Shown here: positions 46,188 to 55,076 of the stretch, piece after piece
Position numbering within the stretch: position 1 is the first letter of the stretch
How the letters are laid out: the number at the start of each line of letters is the position of its first letter
From: Halobacteriovorax sp. JY17
GTDB lineage: Bacteria > Bdellovibrionota > Bacteriovoracia > Bacteriovoracales > Bacteriovoracaceae
DNA: 64,000 nt
Reading direction: 5' to 3'
Assembly: GCF_002753895.1 (NCBI RefSeq)
Contig: NZ_NJER01000004.1
Location: 158,387-222,386, forward strand
Made by a program: the position numbers and the translations under genes
The notes under the pieces: generated by a model
Database searches by the model: none
What the model was told of the DNA's origin: nothing
Seen by the model: only the letters and a program-made list of their open reading frames with translations

Positions 46188-47091
46188 AATATTAGCATTT
46201 GCAACTATCGCCATAGTTGTTGGAGTTATCATCTACTTTCGAAATGTAGTGAAACCTTCTCATGTGAGAGAACACTATAACGAAGAAGCTAGTGCTAACC
46301 GAATCCTTAGAGAAGATCGTAGAGTAGAGAGAGAATTTATCGCACAGACTGTTGAGAAAAGAGTAAAGAAAGTAGAAGTCTTCGATCAAAGAGTTGATGA
46401 CCTAAATAAGTCTCTTAATCTTCTAGAAGAAAAAGTCCAGGTTCGAGAAAAATACTGCTTGAAAAATCTAAATGAAACTATTGAAAATGATGATTATATC
46501 GATATTAAAGATACGATGTATGAAGATTTAGACCAAGTGATGACCAAGTTTTCAAGGGTATTAAATGAGGCCATGTTTAGACCTGAAGCAGATGAGTTAT
46601 TTTCGGCTGTTTATAAGGCAGTAGAGAGTAATCCAAAAGTAGATCCAAAACTTCTCTTTTCTAGACTTGAGAGAATTGATATCTGTAGGGACCCAAAGGC
46701 CTTAAACTTTGTAGATACAGTTTTTGAAGCTTACCGAATTAAGGGATGGCCAACGAGTGTTAGAGATCGTTTAGCGACCGAAGTATTCACTCTTTTAAAA
46801 GAGACGGTTCCAAGAAATCGCTCTGTTGAAAACCTTCTCTACTTTACTAATATTCTCTTGATTATGTCTGATAATGGGCTGGTTCCTTTGAACTATAGTA
46901 CTGAGCTTGAAGATCTAAGTCGTAGAATAAATGAGAATCACACAATGTTTAAGGACCTATTTGGGAATAGCCAAAATAGAGAAGCCAATTACATTAGTCT
47001 TAGTGATTATTTAAGACGAAATGAAGAGTTGAGTATTGAGCTTAGGCAGACCGCGGGAGATATAGAAAATGTCCTAGGTGTCGGCTACTAA
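46168..47091 (+). CDS. Unknown membrane-anchored coiled-coil protein
   Basis: A 307-residue protein: one TM at ~6-25, a charged coiled-coil at ~45-100 (EDRRVEREFIAQTVEKRVKKVEV...) and a helical domain with two Cys (~98, ~172). Unrecognised. Start codon lies inside the end of the preceding secreted gene, pointing to a joint function at the cell envelope. It overlaps the convergent radical SAM gene by 18 bases. Confidence 0.65.
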   Translation: MKKNLYRILAFATIAIVVGVIIYFRNVVKPSHVREHYNEEASANRILREDRRVEREFIAQTVEKRVKKVEVFDQRVDDLNKSLNLLEEKVQVREKYCLKNLNETIENDDYIDIKDTMYEDLDQVMTKFSRVLNEAMFRPEADELFSAVYKAVESNPKVDPKLLFSRLERIDICRDPKALNFVDTVFEAYRIKGWPTSVRDRLATEVFTLLKETVPRNRSVENLLYFTNILLIMSDNGLVPLNYSTELEDLSRRINENHTMFKDLFGNSQNREANYISLSDYLRRNEELSIELRQTAGDIENVLGVGY

Positions 47092-48105
47092 TTGATCGTC
47101 CTCTTCCATACAGAGATAAATTTTACTTTCTTGAACCTTCGCCTCTAAGAGTAATTCTTTAATTGTCGATAAAATCCAAAGTCTCATAGGTCTATTATAG
47201 CGAATCTTACCATCAAATGATTTAATAAGCTCACTTCCAAGAAGTTCACTACCCGGGTAGTTCTTCTTAACTTGATGGAAGACATCTTTTGTAAATCTCA
47301 CAACACCTACTGAAATATATTCTAACTTCTCTGCTGGAAGACTTTTAAATAATTCAGAAATTAATTCTCTATACTTTTCCTTGAAGTCATCATCGTAGAC
47401 AACTGGATCAAAGTGGATACCAATAGGGTGACCTACCGCTGAGAGCTTTTCAATTGCCTTTAACCGCGCTTTTAAAGAAGGAGTTTGAAGATCATTCTTC
47501 TTTATCTTATCTGCAGGTGAGAGAGAGAAGGTAGTGATAATATTTTTCTTAGGAGCTAGTTCTAGTAGTGCCTTTATATTGGCAGACTTTGTTCTAAGCT
47601 CTAGCTTTGCATTTGGAAGTCTAGAAAAGAGTTCGTGATAAATCTCTAACTCACCAGTGATATGCGTAAGGGCAAGTGAATCCGAAAATTCTCCAGCATG
47701 AAACCACGGAGTTAATCCTTTTTGTGTACATTCCTCTGTTACCTTCTCAATCTCATTGCAAATGTCTCTATGATTTAAAAAGAGAACAATATCTGGAGAG
47801 TTGAAGTAGCCTTGAAGGTAGCAGTAGTTACATTCATAGATACAATTATAAGCGTGTATAAAGTAGTAGTGAGGCTCACCTGAAAGACCGTAGGCATCGG
47901 GAGCTTCTTTTACGAGTTGTCCGCGTTTTTCACCTAGAAATAAATTAAGTGTTTCATTTTTTTGAAGGTAAGGTTTTTTCACTCGATTAAATATATCTTC
48001 AACTTTTTCAATTACTGTAACTTTCGCTTTTGGGAATTTAGAAATAATTAAGTTCGCTCGATTATTTGAAACGAAATCTCTCTCAATAAATATTTTATCA
48101 AACAT
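47074..48105 (-). CDS. SplB-family radical SAM enzyme
   Basis: A 343-residue protein of the spore photoproduct lyase-type radical SAM family. The iron-sulfur motif C-x3-C-x2-C is Cys88, Cys92, Cys95 (CIYECNYCY), followed by YLQGYF. Further SplB-type blocks: WFHAGEFSDSLALTH (~137-151), LRTKS (~175), TTFSLSP (~195), IGIHFDPVV (~228) and YISVGVVRF (~264). In spore formers SplB repairs UV-damaged DNA; this organism is not expected to sporulate. It starts 8 bases inside the end of a nucleoside-phosphorylase-like gene, so the two are translationally coupled. Confidence 0.85.
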   Translation of the reverse strand: MFDKIFIERDFVSNNRANLIISKFPKAKVTVIEKVEDIFNRVKKPYLQKNETLNLFLGEKRGQLVKEAPDAYGLSGEPHYYFIHAYNCIYECNYCYLQGYFNSPDIVLFLNHRDICNEIEKVTEECTQKGLTPWFHAGEFSDSLALTHITGELEIYHELFSRLPNAKLELRTKSANIKALLELAPKKNIITTFSLSPADKIKKNDLQTPSLKARLKAIEKLSAVGHPIGIHFDPVVYDDDFKEKYRELISELFKSLPAEKLEYISVGVVRFTKDVFHQVKKNYPGSELLGSELIKSFDGKIRYNRPMRLWILSTIKELLLEAKVQESKIYLCMEEDDQLVADT

Positions 48106-49132
48106 CGAGATTGCCTCTCATAAGAGATTTATAGGCCTGATAGTCAAGGGAGCTTAAGGCCTTGGCCATTTTTCTGAGTTCAACTTCATTTTGAATTGTT
48201 GCACTTATTTGGAATTGATCACTTTCTAAATTCTTTGAAAGAGTAGTCTTTATTCTAGCCTCTTGAAGCGGAGCTAGAATTTGGTCTAACTTATTTTGCA
48301 GAGCTGTATTAAAAGGAGTGAGAAGTTTTCGAAGCTTTTCAAGGAGAATACTTGTTCTCTGTTTAGGAAGAGCTTCTATTTTTAAAACGTCCTTTAGTTT
48401 AATTAAATCTAGAACTTCTTTCTCTGAACTATACTTAGTAAGAAGTTGAGAGAGAAGAGTTGTATAGTGTCTATACTGAGAAACTGTAAAATAGAATTCT
48501 CTATACTCTTCAATGAGAAACTTTCTTTCTTCAGTAGCACTCTCTGTAATATTTAAATATTCTCGGTAGAGCTTATCACTGAAATATTCGGCCTTCTCTT
48601 TTATGATCTCACAAATGGCAGTATTTTCTTTTTCTAAGTAAGGTTCATCAGAAATAAGTTTGAAAGCTTTAAATTCTTTTTGAAAGTTACTTGCTGCCCT
48701 TGCTATCGCCCAAAGTTCTCGGTCGACAATATTAGCAAAGCAAGAGAGTTTTTGGGCTTGTTTGTGATTAAGGGTTCTACTTGAGCTCGTAATACAGTCA
48801 AGGAGGCCATTAGAATTTGAAGTGAAGGACTTAAATTCTAAGACTTCATTTTGAATAGCGTAGCTTGTTCTCACTTCATAGATTGAATCTAATTGAGCTT
48901 TCTCATCTAAGGCACCTGCAACACCAAAGTTTAGAACTATTTCTATTTCTGGAAATTTTGAAAGAGTGGCCGTCGTCGCCTCTAAGGCGTTATAAATTCC
49001 TTCCGAGCAGATTATCAGGTAGGAGTCACCATTCTTATAAAGAGGGCAGCTTAGGGATTCAAGTGATTTATAATTCCCTTGTTTTAAAAATGTCTGTGCT
49101 TCTGCTCTATGAGCAAAGACAAGTAAGCGCAT
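48098..49132 (-). CDS. Nucleoside-phosphorylase-like protein with a long C-terminal extension
   Basis: A 344-residue protein whose N-terminal ~200 residues look like a purine nucleoside phosphorylase/MTA-SAH nucleosidase fold: VLNFGVAGALD at ~66-76 and LISDEP near 159-164, the usual nucleoside-site region. Residues ~205-344 form a charged, helical extension not normal for the family. It overlaps the SplB-type gene by 8 bases. Possible roles include removing a base or nucleoside made by the partner enzyme; this is inference. Confidence 0.65.
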   Translation of the reverse strand: MRLLVFAHRAEAQTFLKQGNYKSLESLSCPLYKNGDSYLIICSEGIYNALEATTATLSKFPEIEIVLNFGVAGALDEKAQLDSIYEVRTSYAIQNEVLEFKSFTSNSNGLLDCITSSSRTLNHKQAQKLSCFANIVDRELWAIARAASNFQKEFKAFKLISDEPYLEKENTAICEIIKEKAEYFSDKLYREYLNITESATEERKFLIEEYREFYFTVSQYRHYTTLLSQLLTKYSSEKEVLDLIKLKDVLKIEALPKQRTSILLEKLRKLLTPFNTALQNKLDQILAPLQEARIKTTLSKNLESDQFQISATIQNEVELRKMAKALSSLDYQAYKSLMRGNLDV

Positions 49133-49225
49133 ATTAACCCTTGATTTTGATTAAGGGCGACTTTATAGTGGGCCTTGTATTTTGTCTAGCGCAAGAGTAA
49201 TGCTTTTAGAGGTGAGGGACGTATC

Positions 49226-50164
49226 ATGTCACGTATTTTAAAGAACTTAGGAGGAATTCCTATCGGCTTTGGTGGGGCCTCTATTAGCGGTGAAGGTGCT
49301 GGGTACGGATTTGGAGATATTTCTGAAGGAGATGCCTGTTCCTTATTAAAGTATGCTTTTGAAAGAGGAGTAAAGCTTTTTGATACAGCTCCAATATATG
49401 GCTTTGGTGAATCAGAAAGAAGAATGGGAAAGGCCTTTAAAGATATAAGAGAGAAAGTCTTCATCATTTCTAAGTGTGGGGTCTCCTGGCATGACTCAAA
49501 ACGGGTTAATATGACTAATGACCCAAAAGAAACTCAGAAGATGCTACACGATTCTCTAAAGAGATTAAATTCAGATTATATCGACCACTATATGATTCAT
49601 TGGCCAGATAGTAGGGTGGATATAAGAAAGACCATGGAAGTCTTGGCCAAGGCGAAGCTTGAAGGAAAGATAAAGTCTATTGGGCTTTGTAACTCAAATA
49701 GAGATGAATTTGAAAAGGCATCGGAGATCGATGAAATTCTCTCTCTTCAGTCAGAGCTAAATATTTTTGAAAGAGGATCGCTAGACTCAGTCCTACCTAT
49801 TGCAAGAGAAAATGATCTAAGCTTTATGAGTTGGGGAACTCTTGATAAGGGTATTCTTACGGGAAGAGTAAACTCTAAGAGAAAATTTGATAAGAGTGAT
49901 TGTCGATCATGGGCACCTTGGTGGAAGAGTATTGATAAAGATAGTAGGTATAAGAAGATGGAGATTATAAGTAAAATTCTAAGCGAGTTTGAAATGTCTC
50001 CTATTTCTCTGGCCCTTGGTTTTAATTTATCAAATGAAAATGTAGACACCGTTCTCTGCGGCGGAAGAAATCAGACCCAGTGGGATGGTCTTATAGACTC
50101 TCTTGAAAATCTTCCAACCCAAGAGCAATTAGATAGAGTCTTAAAGAGTATTGATGAAGATTAG
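49226..50164 (+). CDS. Aldo/keto reductase
   Basis: A 312-residue NADPH-dependent oxidoreductase of the aldo/keto reductase family. Catalytic residues: Asp53 and Tyr58 in DTAPIYGFGES, Lys ~84 in SKCG, and His ~123 in MIHWPD. The C-terminal NADPH-binding region includes LALGFNLSNENVDTVLCG. GAGGTGAGG is upstream of the ATG. It overlaps a glycosyltransferase gene by 11 bases. Substrate unknown. Confidence 0.9.
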   Translation: MSRILKNLGGIPIGFGGASISGEGAGYGFGDISEGDACSLLKYAFERGVKLFDTAPIYGFGESERRMGKAFKDIREKVFIISKCGVSWHDSKRVNMTNDPKETQKMLHDSLKRLNSDYIDHYMIHWPDSRVDIRKTMEVLAKAKLEGKIKSIGLCNSNRDEFEKASEIDEILSLQSELNIFERGSLDSVLPIARENDLSFMSWGTLDKGILTGRVNSKRKFDKSDCRSWAPWWKSIDKDSRYKKMEIISKILSEFEMSPISLALGFNLSNENVDTVLCGGRNQTQWDGLIDSLENLPTQEQLDRVLKSIDED

Positions 50165-50981
50165 TGTTATTATACCAACCTTTAATAGAGCAGAAATTCT
50201 AGAGAGATCTCTAAAATCTGTTTTACAACAAAGTTATCAGGACTTTGAAGTTCTTATTGTAGATGATGGCTCGACAGATAAGACTTATTCTACGGTTAAG
50301 AAATACTTTTCTGATAAGAGAGTAAAATATATTTATCAGAGTAATAAGGGAGTAAGTGCTGCTCGAAACCTAGGAGTTTCTCTAAGTTCATATGATTGGA
50401 TTAGCTTCTTAGACTCTGATGATGAATGGTTATCTAACAAACTCGATAAGCAAGTCGCTCTCCTCCAAGAGAATTCTTCTCTTGAATTTATTCACAGTGA
50501 AGAGAATTGGATAAGAAATGGAAAGAAAGTAAATCAGCCTAAGCATTATAAGAAGTTCGGCGGTAATATTTTTCTTAAATGTCTTTCTCTATGTGCTATT
50601 TCTCCCTCCACTGTTTTAATGACAAAGAGGTTATTTAAAGAAGTCGGAGGTTTTTCTTCTGACTATATTGTCTGCGAAGATTTTGATTTGTGGTTAAAGA
50701 TTACTTCTAAGTACGAGGTAGGACTTGTGGATGAGTTCTTGATAAATAAGTATGGAGGTCATGAAGATCAATTGAGTACGAAGTTCTTTGCGATGGATTT
50801 ATTTAGAGTTAGATCCCTAGTTCATATTTTAGAAATAAGAGATTTCACTGAACGAATTAAAGAGGAAATTATTTCTGTGATTTTAAGTAAGTCTAAGATC
50901 TTACTTAAAGGCTATGAAAAACATGAAAACTTTAAAGACTACGAAGAAGTGAAGAGTTTAGTTCTTAGATTTAACTCTTAG
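50154..50981 (+). CDS. Family 2 glycosyltransferase
   Basis: A 275-residue GT-A fold glycosyltransferase: KISVIIPTFNRAEILERSL at the N-terminus, IVDDGSTDKT (~36-45), RNLG (~70) and the DxD-type SFLDSDDEW (~83-91). It transfers a sugar from a nucleotide donor to an envelope glycan or protein. ATG at 50154 (TTG 50151 also in frame). It overlaps the aldo/keto reductase end and its 3' end overlaps the opposite gene by 24 bases. Confidence 0.9.
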   Translation: MKISVIIPTFNRAEILERSLKSVLQQSYQDFEVLIVDDGSTDKTYSTVKKYFSDKRVKYIYQSNKGVSAARNLGVSLSSYDWISFLDSDDEWLSNKLDKQVALLQENSSLEFIHSEENWIRNGKKVNQPKHYKKFGGNIFLKCLSLCAISPSTVLMTKRLFKEVGGFSSDYIVCEDFDLWLKITSKYEVGLVDEFLINKYGGHEDQLSTKFFAMDLFRVRSLVHILEIRDFTERIKEEIISVILSKSKILLKGYEKHENFKDYEEVKSLVLRFNS

Positions 50982-51773
50982 GTAACCATCTCTCTTAAAG
51001 ACCTTGCCACTTCTAATGAAGAGAATTCCCTTAATGTCATTTGTATAAAATTCATCAGCAGTATTTATGAGAATAAAGCGATCTTTTGAAATTCTAGCGG
51101 AAACCAACGTTGGATAATTTTCATTCTTAAGAAAATTTAGAGGGATTCCATCTACGATAATTGCATCTTCACTTTTTCCAAGAACTAAGTAATTAATTTT
51201 TGAAGTTCCTCGGTAAGCTTTATCCTCTATCTTGAAGAGATTTTCGATTTCAATTTGAAAATTAGGTCCTTGCGTATTATGTCCGGTGTACTTATGGGTT
51301 CCATTTAGAGAATCAAAGGCCTTGTCTTGTTCTAGTATTGGTCTGGCCGATTTTAGATATTCAGAAAAGTCTATCTTTTCAAAGCTTTTAAGATTTTTAA
51401 ATTGAATAACTTTCTTTGTTTGCTGTAGCTGTTTAGTTTCAGGAAGTTTCTCTTTCTTAGCTGGAAGGTAGACAATCTTTTCGACAACTTTTTCCACTAC
51501 CTTTTCTACCACTTTAGGTTTTGGGACTTCTATTGAATTTTGAATATTGGTTGTGATCTTATTTTCAATGTCTCGTAGATCAATAGCGAAGTAGGCAAAG
51601 AGTAATTGAAATATTTTTCCATTTAATTCTTCGGCGCTAAGGTTTTGTTCAAAGAGCGAATCAACTTCGTCATTAAATTGAACTTTCTTATTTACGATAC
51701 TATGGTTGAACGTAAAGTAGCTTACTCCAACACCAAGTATAAAAAAGGCAAATGCTAGGAATATTTTCTTCAT
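50958..51773 (-). CDS. Unknown signal-anchored protein with Val-Glu-Lys repeat
   Basis: A 271-residue protein: signal-anchor at ~1-20, a linker with PKPKVVEKVVEKVVEKIV (~86-103), a repetitive alpha-helical or extended segment, then a globular C-terminal domain of beta-rich character. Not recognised. The ATG at 51773 overlaps the TGA of the preceding saccharopine-dehydrogenase-like gene by one base (TGATG), so translation is coupled to it. Confidence 0.6.
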   Translation of the reverse strand: MKKIFLAFAFFILGVGVSYFTFNHSIVNKKVQFNDEVDSLFEQNLSAEELNGKIFQLLFAYFAIDLRDIENKITTNIQNSIEVPKPKVVEKVVEKVVEKIVYLPAKKEKLPETKQLQQTKKVIQFKNLKSFEKIDFSEYLKSARPILEQDKAFDSLNGTHKYTGHNTQGPNFQIEIENLFKIEDKAYRGTSKINYLVLGKSEDAIIVDGIPLNFLKNENYPTLVSARISKDRFILINTADEFYTNDIKGILFIRSGKVFKRDGYLRVKSKN

Positions 51774-52891
51774 CACATAATAATCTTATCACTTGAGTCG
51801 TTATCTTCAAGGATAATTTCATCAGGTGAGAGATTAAGTGTCTTCTCGTAGAAAAGCTCTAAGGCCCTCTCCCACGGAGAATCTTCAATATCATTATTTA
51901 AGAAGTCTACTAAATGAGGAAAGAGTTGTGTGCAAAAGTCTTCGCTACTCTCTCTTGGTAGAAGGGATGGTAGGTGGTCAATTGCAGTTAAATAGAGGTT
52001 TTCTTCAATCTTTATTGAAGGGCTATCCATTGTCGTGCAATTTGCATAAATAGGAAGTGGGTTACAAGGCCCATTGGGATCGCAACCAACATCACTAATG
52101 ACTGTTAAATTTCTTTCTTTAGTAATTGTTTCAAGGTCTAGAAATGGTGATCTTGGCTCTTTTATTAAAGCGCAGTTAATTAAAATATCAAAGCTTAAAA
52201 TTTCTTCAAGAGGGTGGTTGGAGATCGTATCTTTCGAGCCCCACTTTGTTGGCTCAATACCAATGGCCCTTAGAAACTTTACGGCACCTTTTCCTGATCT
52301 CCCATTGGCCCCAATGATGAGGACACGAGGACGAGAGATGATCTTATTCATTCTCTCTTCTATGTCTTCTATCATTGCAACTTGGCTCTTATATGGAAGT
52401 AGAGGGGCCCTCTTATTATAATCCATACCAAGTTGTGTATGAGTCCAAAGATCAATTCCAAGAGCAGCTCCTGCAAAACCTGCCCAAACTCCAAAGGCCG
52501 CAACTCTTTTCATATCTTCATCAACGAGATATTCGAGATCGTATAAAAGTCCATCGCCTTTAACAAACCTAGAGAGGGTTCTTTCAAAGCCATGTTGATC
52601 TTTAAAAACGTGAGCGAAGTGAATATGTCTATGAGAGAGGGAGAAGTTCTTATCTTCTAGTTCTTTTAGTCCGATAATAATTGCGTTTAAAGGAGCGTTA
52701 ATCCAAGAGTTTGTCTCTGCGATTTTACAGCCTATCTCTTCGTATTCGGAATCATCAAAGACTCGTGTAGGTGACTTTTCAACAACAACATCGTGACCCA
52801 TATCGAGAAGCTCTTTGCAGGCCTTTGGTGTTAAACAGCATCTTTGTTCAAAAGGTTTTGTTTCGTGTCTTAGCCAAATAAGTCTTTGCAT
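51773..52891 (-). CDS. Saccharopine dehydrogenase-like enzyme (NAD, lysine-forming type)
   Basis: A 372-residue enzyme of the alanine dehydrogenase/LYS1 fold. The N-terminal domain has the LYS1-type pattern WLRHETKPFEQRCCLTP (~5-21) and FDDSEYEEIGC; the Rossmann segment VLIIGANGRSGKGAVKFL is at ~190-207, and ISDVGCDPNGPCNPLP near 263-278. LYS1 interconverts saccharopine and lysine plus 2-oxoglutarate. This type is common in fungi and less so in bacteria. Cys-Cys at 18-19 is of interest. Direction (lysine synthesis or breakdown) is unknown. Confidence 0.8.
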   Translation of the reverse strand: MQRLIWLRHETKPFEQRCCLTPKACKELLDMGHDVVVEKSPTRVFDDSEYEEIGCKIAETNSWINAPLNAIIIGLKELEDKNFSLSHRHIHFAHVFKDQHGFERTLSRFVKGDGLLYDLEYLVDEDMKRVAAFGVWAGFAGAALGIDLWTHTQLGMDYNKRAPLLPYKSQVAMIEDIEERMNKIISRPRVLIIGANGRSGKGAVKFLRAIGIEPTKWGSKDTISNHPLEEILSFDILINCALIKEPRSPFLDLETITKERNLTVISDVGCDPNGPCNPLPIYANCTTMDSPSIKIEENLYLTAIDHLPSLLPRESSEDFCTQLFPHLVDFLNNDIEDSPWERALELFYEKTLNLSPDEIILEDNDSSDKIIM

Positions 52892-53008
52892 TTATTCCTC
52901 ACACTAGATTTTGCTGGATTAAGTCAAAATAAAACATGTTTTAATGCTTTTGGCTATAGTCTTGGAGGAATTTTCAAACGTAATAGCTACTAACTACTTA
53001 ATAGTACA

Positions 53009-54064
53009 TTAGAAGTTGAGACCTAAATTAAAAGAATGAATGGTCGATACCCAAATATCATCCTGTGGATTGATATAGGCCATTCTCATCTTATAATTAA
53101 AATAGAAGTGCCTAACTCTAAATTCGGGAATAAAAGTTATAAATTGATTGCTTAAACTGATTGAGCTCCTAAAAGGAAGGTCTTTAAATTTGAGCCAGCT
53201 TCCCACATAAATACCATCAAAGATTGAGTATCTCTTTCTCATATGAATTCCAGCAAAAGGCTCCAACCAGATTTTCTTCGCGTCTCCTTTCCACTGATGA
53301 AAGAAGTGAAAGAGAGGGAAGTTATCATAGGAGTATTGCTCTTTTTCTTTAAGGGTAAGTAACTTCGCTTCGAGCATCTCAATTTTCCAGAGACGATGAT
53401 CGCTCTCTCTTTTCCAGATAAAATCCATAGAGAGAGTTTCTTTTGATTGGCTTAGATCTGAAAAGTTAAAAATTTTAGAGCTCTCCGCTAACTCTGTTTT
53501 AGTCTTTGTTAAGTCGGCGTCAGAGCGATTTAACTTATAGAGATTTAGCTTTATATGAGTATCTATATGACCGCTCTTAGTGACAATAGTACTTAGGCCC
53601 ATTTTGGTTTCTTTTTTTACATAAACACTAACGGAAGGATCAAGGCTACTTGTTTGATTATAAATAGTAAAAAGAGAACCTAAGTTTAAATTGTAGAATA
53701 GAGACGGGGTTAGTCTATATTTTGAAAGATTAAAACTTGGAAGAGGAACTCCAAGAGTAGCATCAAGATCAATATACCTTTCTGAATTCATATTCTTATT
53801 TAAAATTTCTAGAATATTTAATTCTTTTTGAGACTGGGAAGCTCCCGCTTCGTTCCCTTTGTTCTTTATATCGGCGACAAGATCTTTGACGCCAGAGCTT
53901 ACTTGTAAATCTAAATCAATATATTGTTCATAGAGATTGTGAGTGAGACGCTTATTTATGAGAGTTTTATCTCTGAGGATAGTATATCTCTTTAAATTAT
54001 TTCTTAGGCTTTGAGCATGAGCACTATTGGCCAAAATTAGTAGGAGTATGATAATTTTTTTCAT
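53009..54064 (-). CDS. Unknown outer-membrane-type protein
   Basis: A 351-residue exported protein with a signal peptide at ~1-18 (ending AHA) and a C-terminus ending in alternate hydrophobic residues and Phe (FNLGLNF), which is typical of outer-membrane beta-barrels. A short helical region lies at ~20-75. No family recognised. ATG at 54064 is chosen because it begins the signal peptide and sits at the predicted transcription start; the longer in-frame extension to 54196 overlaps the divergent HDAC gene. Confidence 0.65.
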   Translation of the reverse strand: MKKIIILLLILANSAHAQSLRNNLKRYTILRDKTLINKRLTHNLYEQYIDLDLQVSSGVKDLVADIKNKGNEAGASQSQKELNILEILNKNMNSERYIDLDATLGVPLPSFNLSKYRLTPSLFYNLNLGSLFTIYNQTSSLDPSVSVYVKKETKMGLSTIVTKSGHIDTHIKLNLYKLNRSDADLTKTKTELAESSKIFNFSDLSQSKETLSMDFIWKRESDHRLWKIEMLEAKLLTLKEKEQYSYDNFPLFHFFHQWKGDAKKIWLEPFAGIHMRKRYSIFDGIYVGSWLKFKDLPFRSSISLSNQFITFIPEFRVRHFYFNYKMRMAYINPQDDIWVSTIHSFNLGLNF

Positions 54065-54070
54065 TAGGTT

Positions 54071-54076
54071 ATTATA
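54071..54076 (-). promoter_or_regulatory. -10 box for a leaderless outer-membrane gene
   Basis: TATAAT on the minus strand (54076-54071) puts +1 exactly on the ATG at 54064. No ribosome site is present and the -35 region is weak. Confidence 0.45.
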
Positions 54077-54104
54077 AACAAAAAGCAAATAAAAAGTAGA
54101 AAAA

Positions 54105-55076
54105 ATGATCGTATATAATAAAGAATTCGATTTGAATTTATCAGAACATGGAATTGAAGTTCCAATCTTAGACGATCGCTCTAGAAGATGCTTCACTGAA
54201 CTTAAGAATGTAGACCCATCAATTAGTGAAGTAGATTTAAAGGAATTAGAAGAAATTAATAGAGAGGATCTTCTGCGAGTTCATACTTCTGAATTTGTAG
54301 ATGCGCTCTTAGGCGATGAAAAAGAAAAGAAGATTATCGAATGTTATGAGCTCATTGACCAAAATGGAAATTACTACCGCTACGACCCAAGTAGAGCGAA
54401 GTATCCACTTTCAAATTTACTAGATAAATTTCTATTGCAGACAAAGGGGACGTATCTCTCTTTTAGAAGAGCTTTTGAGACAGGTTTCTCTTTTGGACTT
54501 TGCGGAGGAATGCACCATGCGATGAGTGATCGCTCGAGAGGATTTTGTTTAATAAATGACATCGTTATTTGTGCTCGAAAATTTCAAACAGAAGTTCGGG
54601 CAATAAATTTTTCAGTTATTGATATTGATGCTCACAAAGGTTGTGGAACAGCAGAGCTTACAGCTAATGATTCTTCCATTGAAACATTGAGTATTCATAT
54701 GAAGAATGGTTGGCCTCTCTCTGCTGATTGCGGCGAGGGCCCTTGGAGAATTCCCTCTACTATTGATATTGGAGTAGAGCTTGGTGAAGAGAATCAATAC
54801 CTCACTAAGTTAGAGGAAGGTTTAAAGGAATTAGAAAATCTCGACATGGCCATCGTTGTGGCTGGAGCCGACCCTTATAGTGAAGATGTTTTAGAGAGCG
54901 CTAGAGGAATTCAGCTTTCGAAAGAACAAATGCTTGCAAGAGATTTACTTGTTTATAGGTTTCTTAAAGAGAGGGGAATTCCCCAAGTCTGGCTCATGGC
55001 CGGAGGCTATGGACCTAAGACTTGGGAGATATACTTTCAATTTCTTAAATTAATTCATGAGGAAGAACACGCTTAA
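54105..55076 (+). CDS. HDAC-family deacetylase
   Basis: A 323-residue histone-deacetylase superfamily (arginase-like fold) hydrolase. Active-site features: GGMHHA with His137-His138, zinc ligands Asp175 and His177 in DIDAHKGCGT, and Asp256 in AGADPYSED. In bacteria these act on acetylpolyamines, acetoin-related or lysine-acetylated substrates; which one cannot be told. The active-site Tyr region is probably GGYGPKTW near 308-315. The gene is divergent from the outer-membrane gene 40 bases away and overlaps the convergent HAD gene by 32 bases. Confidence 0.88.
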   Translation: MIVYNKEFDLNLSEHGIEVPILDDRSRRCFTELKNVDPSISEVDLKELEEINREDLLRVHTSEFVDALLGDEKEKKIIECYELIDQNGNYYRYDPSRAKYPLSNLLDKFLLQTKGTYLSFRRAFETGFSFGLCGGMHHAMSDRSRGFCLINDIVICARKFQTEVRAINFSVIDIDAHKGCGTAELTANDSSIETLSIHMKNGWPLSADCGEGPWRIPSTIDIGVELGEENQYLTKLEEGLKELENLDMAIVVAGADPYSEDVLESARGIQLSKEQMLARDLLVYRFLKERGIPQVWLMAGGYGPKTWEIYFQFLKLIHEEEHA

